64,000 nucleotides of DNA from Mariannaea sp. PMI_226 (taxonomy: Eukaryota > Ascomycota > Sordariomycetes > Hypocreales > Nectriaceae). Positions 12,265-22,698 of the stretch are shown in pieces (within the stretch, counting starts at the first letter, position 1; each line of letters opens with the position of its first letter). The stretch covers positions 62,001 to 126,000 of the forward strand of contig JANFOG010000016.1 of the NCBI GenBank assembly GCA_024336345.1, in the 5' to 3' direction. Position numbers and translations under genes: made by a program. Under the pieces are notes generated by a model, which worked only from the letters and a program-made list of their open reading frames with translations, did no database searches and had not been told where the DNA came from.

Positions 12265-12662
12265 CTTTTGTTCTTCTTGTTTTTATTGTTGAGAAGACGC
12301 ATTGGCCAATTGAGCGCTAAACAGGCTTTTGAAAAAAATGTGGCGGGTGACAATTGGAGAAGCATTTTGGAGTTCACCGTTGCCGAAGCGTTGTGCTAAT
12401 AAGCTGAAAGAGTTCTTACATGTAACCATGGAAAGAAGAAATACGATGTAAGAATGATAATATAGTTGGCGCACCTCTGCACGTAAACTGATTACTGATC
12501 CCGAGATGTCTATTTTCGCAACACCATCTTTATGCGAACGAACGCAAATGTCTGATGTGAACTAACCGCCAGATTTAGGCCTCTCGATCCACTTGATATG
12601 GTCAGCTAATATAATAATATACATGAAACAGTACTTTTGGTCTGGCCCCGCTGGGCATCCCG
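12265..12662. other. Convergent 3' intergenic region
   Basis: About 400 bases between the convergent BET4-like and JmjC genes. Nothing recognisable is seen beyond likely 3' UTR sequence. Confidence 0.45.
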
Positions 12663-15600
12663 TTAAGCTCGTCCGCCTCCTCGTCCCCTCCCACGTGGTC
12701 TTCCGCGGGGTCTTCCGCGGGGTCTTCCTCTGCCCCTTGCTGCTCCGTGTCCTCGCCCTGATGGCGTGTAAGTGGTGCCACTCCCCCGGGCTGGAATGTC
12801 TTCGTTGCTGTCAAAATTCGAGTCCGAGCTACGGAAAGAGCCATTCTCTTCCGAATCAGACTCGACAAGTCTCATGAAAACAGATGAGCTTCCGCGGCTT
12901 GGTCGTGGCCGGAGAAGGTTTCGTGACTCTGGTGATGAGGCATGATTGCGATCGTGATCGTGGTTTTGTCCTTCGATATCAGAGCCAGCTTTATGCGAAG
13001 GGTCTCCGGACTGCTTGAGCCTATGGGGAGAACTAGTCGTATCAGAAATCCGGGACGATGCAGAGTGCAGAGCAACTGTAAGGCCTTTCGATGCTCCTGC
13101 TGATTTTCGTACGCCGATTTTAAATTTCCTGCCCTTGAGAGCCATGCGCTCAGCCATGGACAACAGTTGCATGCTACCTGTAGTTTCCTTCTCAACAGCT
13201 TGTGGAGATGCTGGCTCTTCTGCTGTCAACCGATTTGATCGGCGAGCGATTCTAGCGGCTCGGCTATCTGTCGTAGCTGCTACCGTGATTTCTAAATTGC
13301 TGCCGACTTCTTTCAAGCCCTGTGTGTGATTGGAGATTGTTGTGATACCAGATTTGCGATGCCGCTCCCGGGGAAGCGATTGGTTTTCTGGCACGTTGGT
13401 GACAACTGCGTCATTCTCAAGTTTTTTGCTGAGCTGCAGCTCTAGCTCATGAACCATTCTATCATGCTCAGCGTCACTGTCATGTTTCTCGGTCCCAGGA
13501 TGTTGGAATGTGCTATCACCGTCGACTGAGATGGTTTGAGACAATACTGATGCTTTGGGAGGTCGTCCCCGACGCCTCACAGACTTATGAGGCGTAGCAG
13601 CTGGGCTTTGTGCCAGGGTAAAGGCTGAGGTTTCATTCCTGGGGGGCCGCCCTCGTTTCCTAGGAAAGTGGCTATCAGTTGGAGGATTCACTGCTTGATC
13701 TGATTTGTGCTCAGGATCGCCACTGGCGCCAGATCCCCCGAGCACAGCGCGAACAGCGTCAGCGGCTTGATCAAACGCCATCATTCCTTCTTCCTCTACC
13801 CTGGTGGGTGGACTAGGAGCGTGCGACACATATACTTCCTCCTCATCTTCCTCGAGATCAATGTCTAGTTCTGCGTATGATGTTCGAGGTTTGGCATGGC
13901 GCAAAGAAGGCTCATTGGCGTCATTACGAGGCAAAGTCTTTCTCCTCGCCGGAATGCCCTCGACTTCCGCATGCGGCACCCCTACATCCTCTCTGCCAGC
14001 CGGTCCAGTATCCGTTGGTTGCCTGGTGTCGCCTTGGAAGGATTCATCCATGACCACTTCAGGAGCAGTTGTAGGAACGCTAAATAAAGCTGGGTCCATG
14101 CTATCCAGGAAGTCTGACTCGGACGTGAGACGTGGTTTCTTGTGGTGAGATTTCCCGATAACGAAGTCAGGATCCTCATTATCACGTTTAGCCTTTCGCT
14201 TTGCTGCTCGTATGGACTTCTTCACAAACTCTGGTATATCTGACTCCGGGTATTGCATAGTCTCTTGGGAAGGGGCTTGAAACGGATCGAATAAAATCTT
14301 GTCAGGAGTGTCATCCTGTTCATAGTAGCCCATTCCAAGGCGTTGTCGAGCGACTGTTGGTGATGGATCGGGATAGAGAGAAGTATCAGGATCCTCCATG
14401 TGAGAGGTCTCCGTGATTACCTCTCGATTACTATTAGCATCGTTAACTCCCTCGGGTGATTGGGCGAGTGGTTGCTTGGTGACCGTTTCCAGCTCAGAGG
14501 GTGCATTGTGACGGATTACATGACTCTGATCACCGTATCCATTCATAGGAGGAGTCGGAGGAGTAGGGGGAATGTACTCCTCTCCATTCTCAATTAGGTA
14601 GCCATCTTGCAAAGTGCTGTTAGCTTCAACTTGTCTGGGGAGATCCCGTGCCTTGGCATTGTCGGCTTGCTCTCGCAATCTCCTCATCCTTTTCGTGTCT
14701 TTGCTGCGGCTCTCTTCACCGGTAGCTTTGAGCCAAGATAGGTTATGGACACGGAAGTCAACGAGAGCCTCAATACTTCGATCATCAGCAATTGGTCGCG
14801 TATCATGTCCTAGCAACGTATTCTTGGGCATATATGGCTTTGTGTGGCCCACTCGTCGACAATAACCACAATTGCAGATTCCGAGGCACTTCGGACATTG
14901 CCATTGCTCGTTCTCAAGGACCTTTTGGGGCATCATATCAAAAGCCCTATAGAGAACTCCATAACAGTAGGACTCGCTACAACCTGGATTTGTGCAGGAG
15001 TGAACTCTGTAGGCGAAGTCCTTATGGGCGCAAACGTGGCACCGTCGAACTTCTCCCTTCTTTTTCTTCCGCTTCCGCTTCTTGGGCTTCTCTTCGCCCG
15101 CATCGGGCTCGGATTCACTGGGGGTGTTCTCTCGATCTTGTTTAGTGATGTCTTTCCAAGGACGTCGGCGCAAGGCCTCCTGACAAATTTGAGCGACGGA
15201 CTTTTTGTGAGCATTTAGGCGTGCCACCTCAAGAGGACGCGGCGATGATTCAACCGCCACAAACCCATCATTCTTGATGACCATAGATCGCCAAGCCTCG
15301 TAATTCTCAACGAGTTCGGTCCAGGACCACTGCTCGCACCACTGGAGATTCGATACACACGCGCACGACCGGCCCATGGCGTAGCATTCCATGCAAATAT
15401 CATACGCATCATCATCTCCAGTAACCAATGTCCGAACGCAGTGCTTGCATGTCAAAAATCGATTGAAGATATTTGAGCGGCAATAAGAACATGTAATGTT
15501 GGAGTCAAACGGGATGAAGTCAACTTCCTTCTCTTTGAAACCAAACATTTCATCCAGCATGATATCTGTAAAGAGCCCGAAAAGCTTTTTAAAGTCGGCC

Positions 15601-16915
15601 CCCAACTGTTTCACTCGAGGTGAGCTTCTCATGATCTCCTCTCCAAGCCCAAGAAAACTCATTTGGGTCATTTCTGCATTCTTCTCTAGGTCTAATAGCT
15701 GGCGATGGTATTTCTCCAGCGTGTAGTAAATAATGGCCTTGTTCTTGTACTGCTCGTCACGGCAGACTAGACGTGCCTTTGGAAGAGCTTCCTGGAGCGC
15801 GAGCTCGAGCGTCTCAGCCGTAGTTCGATTCCAGGCTACTTTCATTGTCCTCGTTCCACGGTTCCATACTTGGTGAGCAGCCAGGGGTGGGATCAGGATG
15901 AAGTCGCCAACTTTTTGTTCCACGACATATACATCGAATGGGGCCTTTTTCCAAGCATTGATTTGGGCAAAGTGCTTCTCGATTTCGATATCATGCCCAA
16001 GCATGGAAAGAAAGTACTCTCGGACAACCTCACGATCCCGACTTTCGGTCATGAACCAAATTGAACTGCCCTTCTTTTCCCCCGCTTCGTCTCCGGAAGC
16101 CTCCACCATGATGTTCTGGCCTAACGAGGCACACATCTCGCGATGGGCTGGCGTAAATGTGCCTTCGTGTCCGATATAGCACATCAAGTTCTGCGCTCGC
16201 ATTTCTTCTGGCAGACTGGACATCAGGTCGCCCGCGGGGGCTGCCGTCACTTCTTCATGAAAGTCTTCACTTTGCGATCTGGCACCCCCGACTTCGCTCA
16301 CATTCTCGTTCAAGTAAAATAAGCTTGGGTGAATGACTTTCTGTAGCGCATCGTGCCATTCGACCGGGCAATCAATATCTTTCAGATACAATCGCTGGCG
16401 GTGCTCATCGCGGTAGTTGTTTGGTGTCCATTGCTCTGTAAGCTGCTTCATGGCTCGAAGGTAATGGCCGGTCGTCATCGGGATATCGCTTGCAGATGTG
16501 ATGTCTCGCACATTCTCCTCTATCATTAGGTTAGCCTTATCTTCCAAATGTTCGCAAGCCAACCCAAACACGCACGTTTCTTATCGTAGGTCTTCTCCAA
16601 CCATTGTGCATTGAAGAGCCATTTGGGAAGCACCAAATCCCATCCATCGATAATAAGAGGCTTGCCGCCAATAATAACATGAATTAGCACCAGTTTCTCG
16701 AACTCTTGTTGTCCAAGGCTTCGAATCTGTCGCCTCGATACCCGCTGAGCCCACTTGAAGTTAGGTGTTCGGTCGACAAGAGCGTGCAAGTCAAGATCTG
16801 GGGCTATGGGGTCGAATTTGGCTTGCGGATGAAGCGAAGCCCGCATGTCGCCGTTGATCGCGACAAAGTCGCGTGGGGTTCGTTGCAATGTTCGATGGTG
16901 GTAATGGCGGTTCAA
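12663..16915 (-). CDS. JmjC-domain protein with zinc fingers and AT-hooks
   Basis: Likely chromatin regulator or histone demethylase of about 1375 aa, counted from the first in-frame ATG at 16846. Open frame continues upstream to 16915 and beyond without another ATG, so a further 5' exon may exist. Exons: about 16915-16576 and 16519-12663. The JmjC domain lies at about residues 120-330; candidate iron ligands are His and Glu in PAHREMC (about 216 and 218) and His in LAAHQVWN (about 306). A Cys-rich cluster at about 434-478 is followed at about 584-653 by a zf-4CXXC_R1-type domain (CHVCAHKDF to CPKCLGICNCGYC). The C-terminal half is disordered, with AT-hook-like KRGRPPRNE and RRRGRPPKAS and a final run of RGRPRG repeats. 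Domain combination recalls KDM3-type demethylases, but activity is not proven by sequence. Confidence 0.85.
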
Positions 16916-17502
16916 TCTGAATATGACGGTTAATTATTCGAAAACAGGTCGTGGTGACCTCTAGGGAGGCCGTTGGGGCGGGTTATCCAATGAGCCTCCC
17001 ACTTTAACACACTGAAGCCGGTACGTATGGCCATACAACTGTAGCGCTATGTCGCGATCAAGTGGATTTACAGCTCCATTCTTGCTAATGTCCTTGATTA
17101 GCCTAGTGCTGGAGGTTACTTTCAGAAGCCCGGTCGCGGCATGCGAGGAAGGGTAGCCATGACTAAGCGCTCCAACGATACAATGAACAAGAGATCAGCG
17201 ACATGAGAGCTTCCAAAGTGTGTATGTCACGTGACAGACATGGTTTGTCTTCCAATTCCTGACCACTTTCTTTACCAGATAATTATTTACGTCTCGGCAT
17301 TTTATTGACTGGTGTTTTGGGAGAAAAGGTAATTGGAGGCTGTATTCCATTGAGGGAAGGCTGAGGAGTCGATTCTTAGGTTTTGAGAATTACTTTGAGT
17401 CTGGATCACCTTCAATTGCACCCGAAGATCAGCGAACGTCTCGAGCTCTTCTCTCATGAGGGTCAACGGTCACTCACACTGGTTTGGAAATCTAGCGCAG
17501 CA
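16916..17502. other. Divergent promoter between the JmjC gene and COQ2
   Basis: About 590 bases between two divergently transcribed genes. It holds the perfect 12-bp palindrome reported separately. A missing 5' exon of the JmjC gene could also lie here. Confidence 0.5.
17225..17236. promoter_or_regulatory. E-box palindrome upstream of COQ2
   Basis: TGTCACGTGACA is a perfect 12-bp palindrome containing TCACGTGA, the preferred site of Cbf1-type bHLH factors. It lies 267 bases upstream of the COQ2 start, in the shared promoter with the JmjC gene. The binding protein is inferred. Confidence 0.5.
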
Positions 17503-18753
17503 ATGAGGTTCATCTCTCTTCCCCGGGCTTCGGTCTGGGCTCAATATCAGGCTCTCTCAGTAAATTCGACAAGATTTCCTGGGAAAGTCAACTCTCGTCC
17601 TGCTCTTATTCAGCTGTCCAAAATTTCCAATCAGCAACCCTGGCCGAGCTATCTACGAGTTGTCAGTTTTCATGAAGCAGCCAGGAAATCTGTGCCACTG
17701 GTTGGGGAGGTCCCAGGACCGGAAGCCACTGCGGCGTCGTCAACAACACCAACACCACCAGCTGTATACCAATCGCCGAAATCCGGCATTCTTTCGATAC
17801 TCCCAGCTTCATGGGTTCCTTATGCTGAATTGGTGCGAATTGACAAGCCAGCAGGAACCTACTATCTCTTCTTTCCGTGCCTTTTCTCAACCCTCATGGC
17901 TGCCCCGATGGCCATGCCAATGGCATCCGCTGGATCCGTCATTGGTACCTCGCTTTTATTCTTCTCGGGAGCCCTAATCATGCGTGGAGCCGGATGTTCA
18001 ATCAACGATCTATGGGATAGAAATTTGGACCCTCATGTGTCTAGGACAAGACTGCGGCCAATTGCGCGCGGCGCCATTACGCCATTTAAAGGCCTTGTTT
18101 TTACAGGAGTGCAACTCCTAACTGGGCTCGGGATCTTGCTTCAATTTCCACTACCCTGTCTCTTCTATGGAGTTCCTAGTTTACTCTTGGTGGCCAGCTA
18201 TCCCCTCGCCAAGAGGGTTACTTATTATCCTCAATTCGTTCTCGGATTGACTTTTTCCTGGGGTGCCATTATGGGCTTCCCTGCCCTGGGAATCGACCTC
18301 CTGTCGCACTCAGCTGCTTTAACCGCAGCTAGCTGTCTCTATGCTTCCAACGTTGCATGGACCATACTCTACGACATGATTTACGCTCATATGGACATTA
18401 AGGACGACGCCAAAGCTGGTATTAAAAGCATTGCTCTGAAGCACGATGCCGAGACCAAACAGGTTCTTACAGGGCTTGCTTTCACTCAGGTCGGTCTTTT
18501 AGCAACAGCTGGATGGGCAGCTGGCGCTGGGCCGGCCTTTTTCATTGGAAGTTGTGGTGGCGCATTGGTGACGCTCGGGTACATGATCAAGCGAGTCAAC
18601 CTTAAGAGCGTCAAGGATTGTTGGTGGTGGTTTGTCAACGGCTGCTGGATCACCGGCGGTGTCATTAGTATTGGGTTGGCAGCGGACTATGCGGTTAAGA
18701 TGATCGAAGGCCCGGAGAATCAGGAGGTGACCCAAGGCCAAGATAGTGTATAA
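17503..18753 (+). CDS. COQ2: 4-hydroxybenzoate polyprenyltransferase, mitochondrial
   Basis: UbiA-family enzyme that joins the polyprenyl tail to 4-hydroxybenzoate in ubiquinone synthesis at the inner mitochondrial membrane. Single exon, 416 aa from ATG 17503; the open frame reaches back to 17383 but without an ATG. The first 110 residues are basic, Ser-rich and proline-rich, as expected for a mitochondrial presequence and linker. The first Asp-rich motif reads NDLWDRNLDPHVSRT and the second DMIYAHMDIKDDAKAG, the two magnesium-prenyl diphosphate binding sites. Several hydrophobic helices surround them (for example 130-150, 205-225, 330-350). No intron is needed. Both catalytic motifs are intact. 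Confidence 0.95.
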   Translation: MRFISLPRASVWAQYQALSVNSTRFPGKVNSRPALIQLSKISNQQPWPSYLRVVSFHEAARKSVPLVGEVPGPEATAASSTTPTPPAVYQSPKSGILSILPASWVPYAELVRIDKPAGTYYLFFPCLFSTLMAAPMAMPMASAGSVIGTSLLFFSGALIMRGAGCSINDLWDRNLDPHVSRTRLRPIARGAITPFKGLVFTGVQLLTGLGILLQFPLPCLFYGVPSLLLVASYPLAKRVTYYPQFVLGLTFSWGAIMGFPALGIDLLSHSAALTAASCLYASNVAWTILYDMIYAHMDIKDDAKAGIKSIALKHDAETKQVLTGLAFTQVGLLATAGWAAGAGPAFFIGSCGGALVTLGYMIKRVNLKSVKDCWWWFVNGCWITGGVISIGLAADYAVKMIEGPENQEVTQGQDSV

Positions 18754-18984
18754 TACTGTGCCATAGTATACAATTAATTTTTGCGAAGAGGCTCCCTGGG
18801 CCTCCAGTCACACCACGTACATACACGGGCTCGCATTCTTGGTTGTTTGAAGACTTTTTGATCTATTTTCCTTTTCAGACCTCGTCTCCTATATCAGAAC
18901 CCTAACCTGTAAAGCCGATGCAAGCATGCCGATTGGACTCCTCGTGCCGAAATGTGACTTCGTTTCCTTTCCCCATCGTCATGT

Positions 18985-19484
18985 TTAAGAGCGGGGCTTC
19001 TCCTTCTTCTCCTTCCACAGAGCGAGCAGACCGACACCAGAGACCTTGACGACCTTGAATCGCACACCGGGAATATCACCCTTGGCCTTGCCCTTGCGAC
19101 CGAAACCAGCCAGGAGGACCTCGTCGTTCTCGTCCACGAAGTTCAAGCAACCGTCATTGGGGACTGTCAATTTCATTAGTATTTTCAATCGAGAATCGTC
19201 GGGAATAGATTATGGTGAGTCGTACCGAAGGCAGTGACCTTCTTGCCGTTCTTGATCAACTGGACACGGACACACTTTCGGATGGCAGAGTTGGGCTGCT
19301 TGGCCTCAACACCGACCTTTTCCAGGACAATTCCCTTGGCGTGGGAAGAGCCACCGAAGGGAGAGGACTTGAAGGCGGTACCCAGAGCACGCTTCTTGTA
19401 GGCGAGATCGGCCCATTTCTGGTCCTTTCGGTTCGTTCGCAGCTTTCGCGCGGCGTTAAGACCACGGGGTTTGCCTCCAGCCAT
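18985..19484 (-). CDS. RPS23: 40S ribosomal protein S23 (uS12)
   Basis: Universal ribosomal protein uS12 of the small-subunit decoding centre. Exons 19484-19226 and 19163-18985 give exactly 145 aa, the eukaryotic length. The join restores the invariant [28 protein letters not shown], with the conserved Pro-Asn-Ser-Ala loop, and the C-terminal KKEKPRS are also readable. The intron donor is GTACGA and the branch region AATACTAATG. High use of preferred codons fits strong expression. The upstream region contains telomere-like and E-box words that may control it. Confidence 0.97.
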
Positions 19485-19665
19485 TTTTGCTATCCGGTGT
19501 CAGTAGGATGTTCGAGGATATAGTATCGTGATGCAATGATTCGGAGGGGCAGTTAAAGTTGAGAGAAGTACCTACCGACTTGTTTGGTGTATCGCGACGA
19601 CGGTTGGTGATGTGATTTGGCGGAGTCCACGAAAAGTTAGAGAGTCAACCAACAGAAATTGGAGG

Positions 19666-19684
19666 TAGGGTTTTCTGACCCTAG
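19666..19684. promoter_or_regulatory. Telomere-like inverted half-sites in the RPS23 promoter
   Basis: TAGGGTTTT and, after a few bases, ACCCTAG form an inverted pair of telomere-repeat-like words about 190 bases upstream of the RPS23 start. Tbf1-type Myb factors bind such words in ribosomal-protein promoters of several ascomycetes. The words are seen; the factor is inferred. Confidence 0.45.
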
Positions 19685-19728
19685 AGGTGTGGGAGTGCGA
19701 AATGGGGCGTTGACTGCACATGACAGAT

Positions 19729-19734
19729 CACGTG
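19729..19734. promoter_or_regulatory. CACGTG box in the RPS23 promoter
   Basis: A Cbf1-type E-box lies 45 bases beyond the telomere-like pair, about 245 bases upstream of RPS23. The pairing resembles the Tbf1 plus Cbf1 arrangement described for ribosomal-protein genes outside the Saccharomyces clade. Confidence 0.4.
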
Positions 19735-19957
19735 TATCAATCGTTTGAAAATATCCATTCCAGACCCATTAATTTTTTTCTGGGCTGACTGTAGGCAGTA
19801 TCTCCACTATACCAGTCTGAGCTGAATCAATACTGCGGATACTCCGTGCAAATCACTGTAATCCAATGAGTTAGTTTACGTACTCAGAGGAAACCCTCCT
19901 GTGACTGACCTCCATCCTATATTATATCGCCTACCTAAATACCTGTTTGTATATACC

Positions 19958-20776
19958 ATGTCTCAACACCTTCGATCAGACAGCTGGCAGCGTGATCCGC
20001 CTCCTGCTCTCTTCCTTCACCCATCACCCAATGTATCTCACATCTCACTTCCTGGAACTCAAGTGCCAGGTCAGGGCCAGCCCAGCCTGAATCGATCCAA
20101 CCTTGAACGAACTCCATCCAACCGGTCAGGCACCGTTATTTCTCCTCACTTGCAACGGCCTGGGCGAGGACTTTTATTGGCCGAAAGCACTAGAAGTGCT
20201 GATCGAACCGATGCTCTTTGGGCGGAGATGCAAGCCACTTTGGAAGAGGTGGAATTGTCAGCATCTGGAGGAACGCATGTATTCGGCACAGAGCATGACC
20301 GCAAACTAGCAGACCTTCGAGCGGCTCAAATCGCATTAGCCCAAGCTTGGGCAAGGAGCGAGGCTGACGATGCTATTGAAACTGGACAACGCGATCTCAG
20401 TACGTCTGCAGCCGGCGACGAGGTACGCAACTTAAAGGGAGCGCTGGGCGAAACGCCAAAATCAGGAGCTCCCGATGGGACAGAGGGCGGCAAAAGCACT
20501 GTTGGGACAGGAAGCCTACCTCGCCCAGAAAGCAGCGGGGCTGGCGTAGAGGGACTAGGTGCCAAGCTGGAAGAGGAGACTGAGGTGGATATCCTGCTTG
20601 CAAGAAAACGGCGGGAAGCGAATGATCGGTACTTCCAGCGGGTCAACCAAGGCGTCATTGACGTCGTAACGAGGCTTGAAGATGTGGCAGTCGCTATGCG
20701 TGCCGTTGAACAGGAGAGTAAGGATATTTGGAGTGAACATGACAGTGTGATTGGGCCCATCACGGTGTCAAAATGA
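19958..20776 (+). CDS. Uncharacterised protein with a C-terminal helical region
   Basis: Single-exon gene for 272 aa that I do not recognise. The start is the ATG at 19958 (ACCATGTCT); the frame extends upstream only with non-ATG codons. The first 75 residues are rich in Pro, Ser and Asn and probably disordered. Residues about 80-150 and 200-272 are charged and helical (for example HDRKLADLRAAQIALAQAW and ARKRREANDRYFQRVNQGV), with a Gly/Ser-rich linker between. No signal peptide, membrane segment or catalytic motif is visible. The pattern of two helical blocks suggests a scaffold or complex subunit, which is only a guess. It is transcribed divergently from RPS23. Confidence 0.7.
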   Translation: MSQHLRSDSWQRDPPPALFLHPSPNVSHISLPGTQVPGQGQPSLNRSNLERTPSNRSGTVISPHLQRPGRGLLLAESTRSADRTDALWAEMQATLEEVELSASGGTHVFGTEHDRKLADLRAAQIALAQAWARSEADDAIETGQRDLSTSAAGDEVRNLKGALGETPKSGAPDGTEGGKSTVGTGSLPRPESSGAGVEGLGAKLEEETEVDILLARKRREANDRYFQRVNQGVIDVVTRLEDVAVAMRAVEQESKDIWSEHDSVIGPITVSK

Positions 20777-22348
20777 GTTTCCAACAGCACACGACCCAAG
20801 TTCGATATTGCATTCAGCACGGTGTTCTGGCCCAGCATGGGATTTTCTTTCTTCTCAAACTCTTCGGCATTTTCTTTGGTGCCGTCGGTGTCACTCAACT
20901 ACATGTGACCAAATATACTTGCTTCCATTTGTTTCTTTTATATCTCGTCTGACTCGTGGCAATGTTGCAGGTGTTGCCTCAATTTCACTAGTCTCATCTG
21001 CCGTTTCTTCTTCCGTTTGAGTCGGTCCTATCTTCTGTATGATGTTGCTCTTGTACACGAGCAAGCTGAGGTCTTCTATGAAGCCGGGGTACATACGCTA
21101 TCACAAAGAAAACGGGGGAACATTAAGACAGCTGGCATGAGTTGAATTATCTCGCATTGCCCTAGGCAGTAAAGACGATGTTTTACTTCTCGGTTTTGAA
21201 AATAATCTGGTCATAAATCTAGGTCAGATTTTCCAAGGGCCAACCGAGATGCAGCACTTATAGTTTTGTAGGAGGTGTTTTAGTTGCGAAAGAGATGGTA
21301 CTTGAATTTTTATTCATTTTCTTTTTCTAACTCCATAAAAATGTGAATGATGGAGATATTAGGAACACAAGATTGAGGGCCATGCCCAAATTGACATTCC
21401 AGTTGAGGGAGAGAGAACACCATCCACAACACCCGAAGATGCGCCAATGTTCCACAATATGTTAACATTTCGCCAGCACCCTGGATAGCAATAGACGACT
21501 ACCTATCTTACACTGTCAAGCTATCCTTTGGGGGCCGAATTAGGATACAAAGAAGACAGAATAGAATGACGACCACTTAAGTATGCCGATTTACATGATA
21601 AAAAGCACTACCATGTAAGCATCTATTGAACAAAGGGCTGTCCTCTCTCACCCCTCAATCATCCACCCCGCATTGGCCCCTGGACCTTGTTGTAGTGGAG
21701 TACTCATGGTTTGTGGAGACATCCCGCTCTCGCCGCCACCTATTAGCATTCCAATAAACTCGTGTACTTGCTATTCATAAAGAACCTCGGGCTTGGTACT
21801 AGCCCATGCGGCATGATGAAAAGTCTCCAGAGTCACGGTATTTTGACGGAAGGTGCTACCCCTCGGCAGTTCAGAGCGAGGTACAGCTAAAGCACAGTAC
21901 CGAATGACAAAAGAGTTGCTCTGTGCCTTGCAAATGAGGAAAAGACGACTTAAAAAGACTTCTATGAGTCTTCAGGCACCGAGCACACGCATTTGTGTCT
22001 CCTGGAAAGTGGGTAGCGTGCTTCGATTGCAGGTATTGACCAGCCAAACCGAGTTAGATCGGTCCGGGGTGGTCGTGCGGCACTTCGGTTATACATCGGG
22101 TGTTTGCATTCCCTCGTGACCAGTGGCAACACGTTCAACCCATCGAATGCTTCCGCCATCAATGCATTCAAAACGAGTCGCATGCGACCTTCATCAACTC
22201 CAACATCTGCAAGCTCACATTCATCCTTTTTAGATATCTCTCGCCTACTCTGTGTGTTAAGTCGTCGCCGATCGCATACATCACCTGCTTCCTCTGTCGC
22301 GCCAGCCATCACTACACCTTTGTCTCTTTAACCTTTTCCCGAGTCAAC
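20777..22348. other. Intergenic region left of the I9-type inhibitor gene
   Basis: About 1.6 kb without a supportable gene. Minus-strand frames at 20891-21094 and reaching 20898 read as acidic, low-complexity peptides and overlap the previous gene's 3' end; I do not call them. AT-rich stretches around 21290-21360 and pyrimidine-rich sequence just before 22349 are typical of UTR and promoter. Confidence 0.4.
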
Positions 22349-22698
22349 ATGAGACCTTTCGCATTCCTCACTGCGGCTCTCGCTGTTCTCCCTGGCGTCA
22401 TTGCCGTTGACGTAACCAAGTCTGTCATTGTCTGGTTTGAGAAAGACAACACTCCCGCCTCCATCATCAACAAGGCAAAGAAAGCCATCACAGATGCCGG
22501 TGGCAAAATCACTCATGTTTACGATTTGATACAGTACGAACCGCTTCTCAAAATTGGCCGATCAGTTGTAGAATTTGCTAACAACTTCGCAGGGGCTTCT
22601 CTGCTCTCGCGCCCGAAGAATCTCTCGAGGAGGTCAAGATACAGTGCAGCAGCTATGAGGTCCGAGTTGAGGAGGATCAAGTGGTTTCGACCAATTAA
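22349..22698 (+). CDS. Small secreted peptidase I9-type inhibitor
   Basis: Predicted 96-aa protein from exons 22349-22533 and 22593-22698 (donor GTACGA, acceptor GCAG). Residues 1-19 (MRPFAFLTAALAVLPGVIA) form a signal peptide. The mature part is a single inhibitor I9 domain, the fold of subtilisin propeptides and of stand-alone fungal proteinase inhibitors: SVIVWFEKDNTPASIINKAK, then the ITHVYDLIQGFSAL centre and a VEEDQVVST C-terminus. No protease domain follows, so it is not a propeptide of a local enzyme. Likely role: inhibitor or folding helper for a secreted or vacuolar serine protease. Known homologues are mostly without a signal peptide, so secretion is a distinctive point. The splice join was set by family conservation. 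Confidence 0.85.

Larger units (their letters stand above)
19485..19957. other. Divergent promoter of RPS23 and an unassigned gene
   Basis: About 470 bases between the RPS23 start on the minus strand and the next gene on the plus strand. It contains the inverted TAGGGTTT/ACCCTA pair and a CACGTG box given below. Confidence 0.5.

Noticed and set aside
20891..21094. Minus-strand open frame of 67 codons near the unassigned gene's 3' end
   Set aside because: Short, acidic and without a family; no splice partner could be supported.
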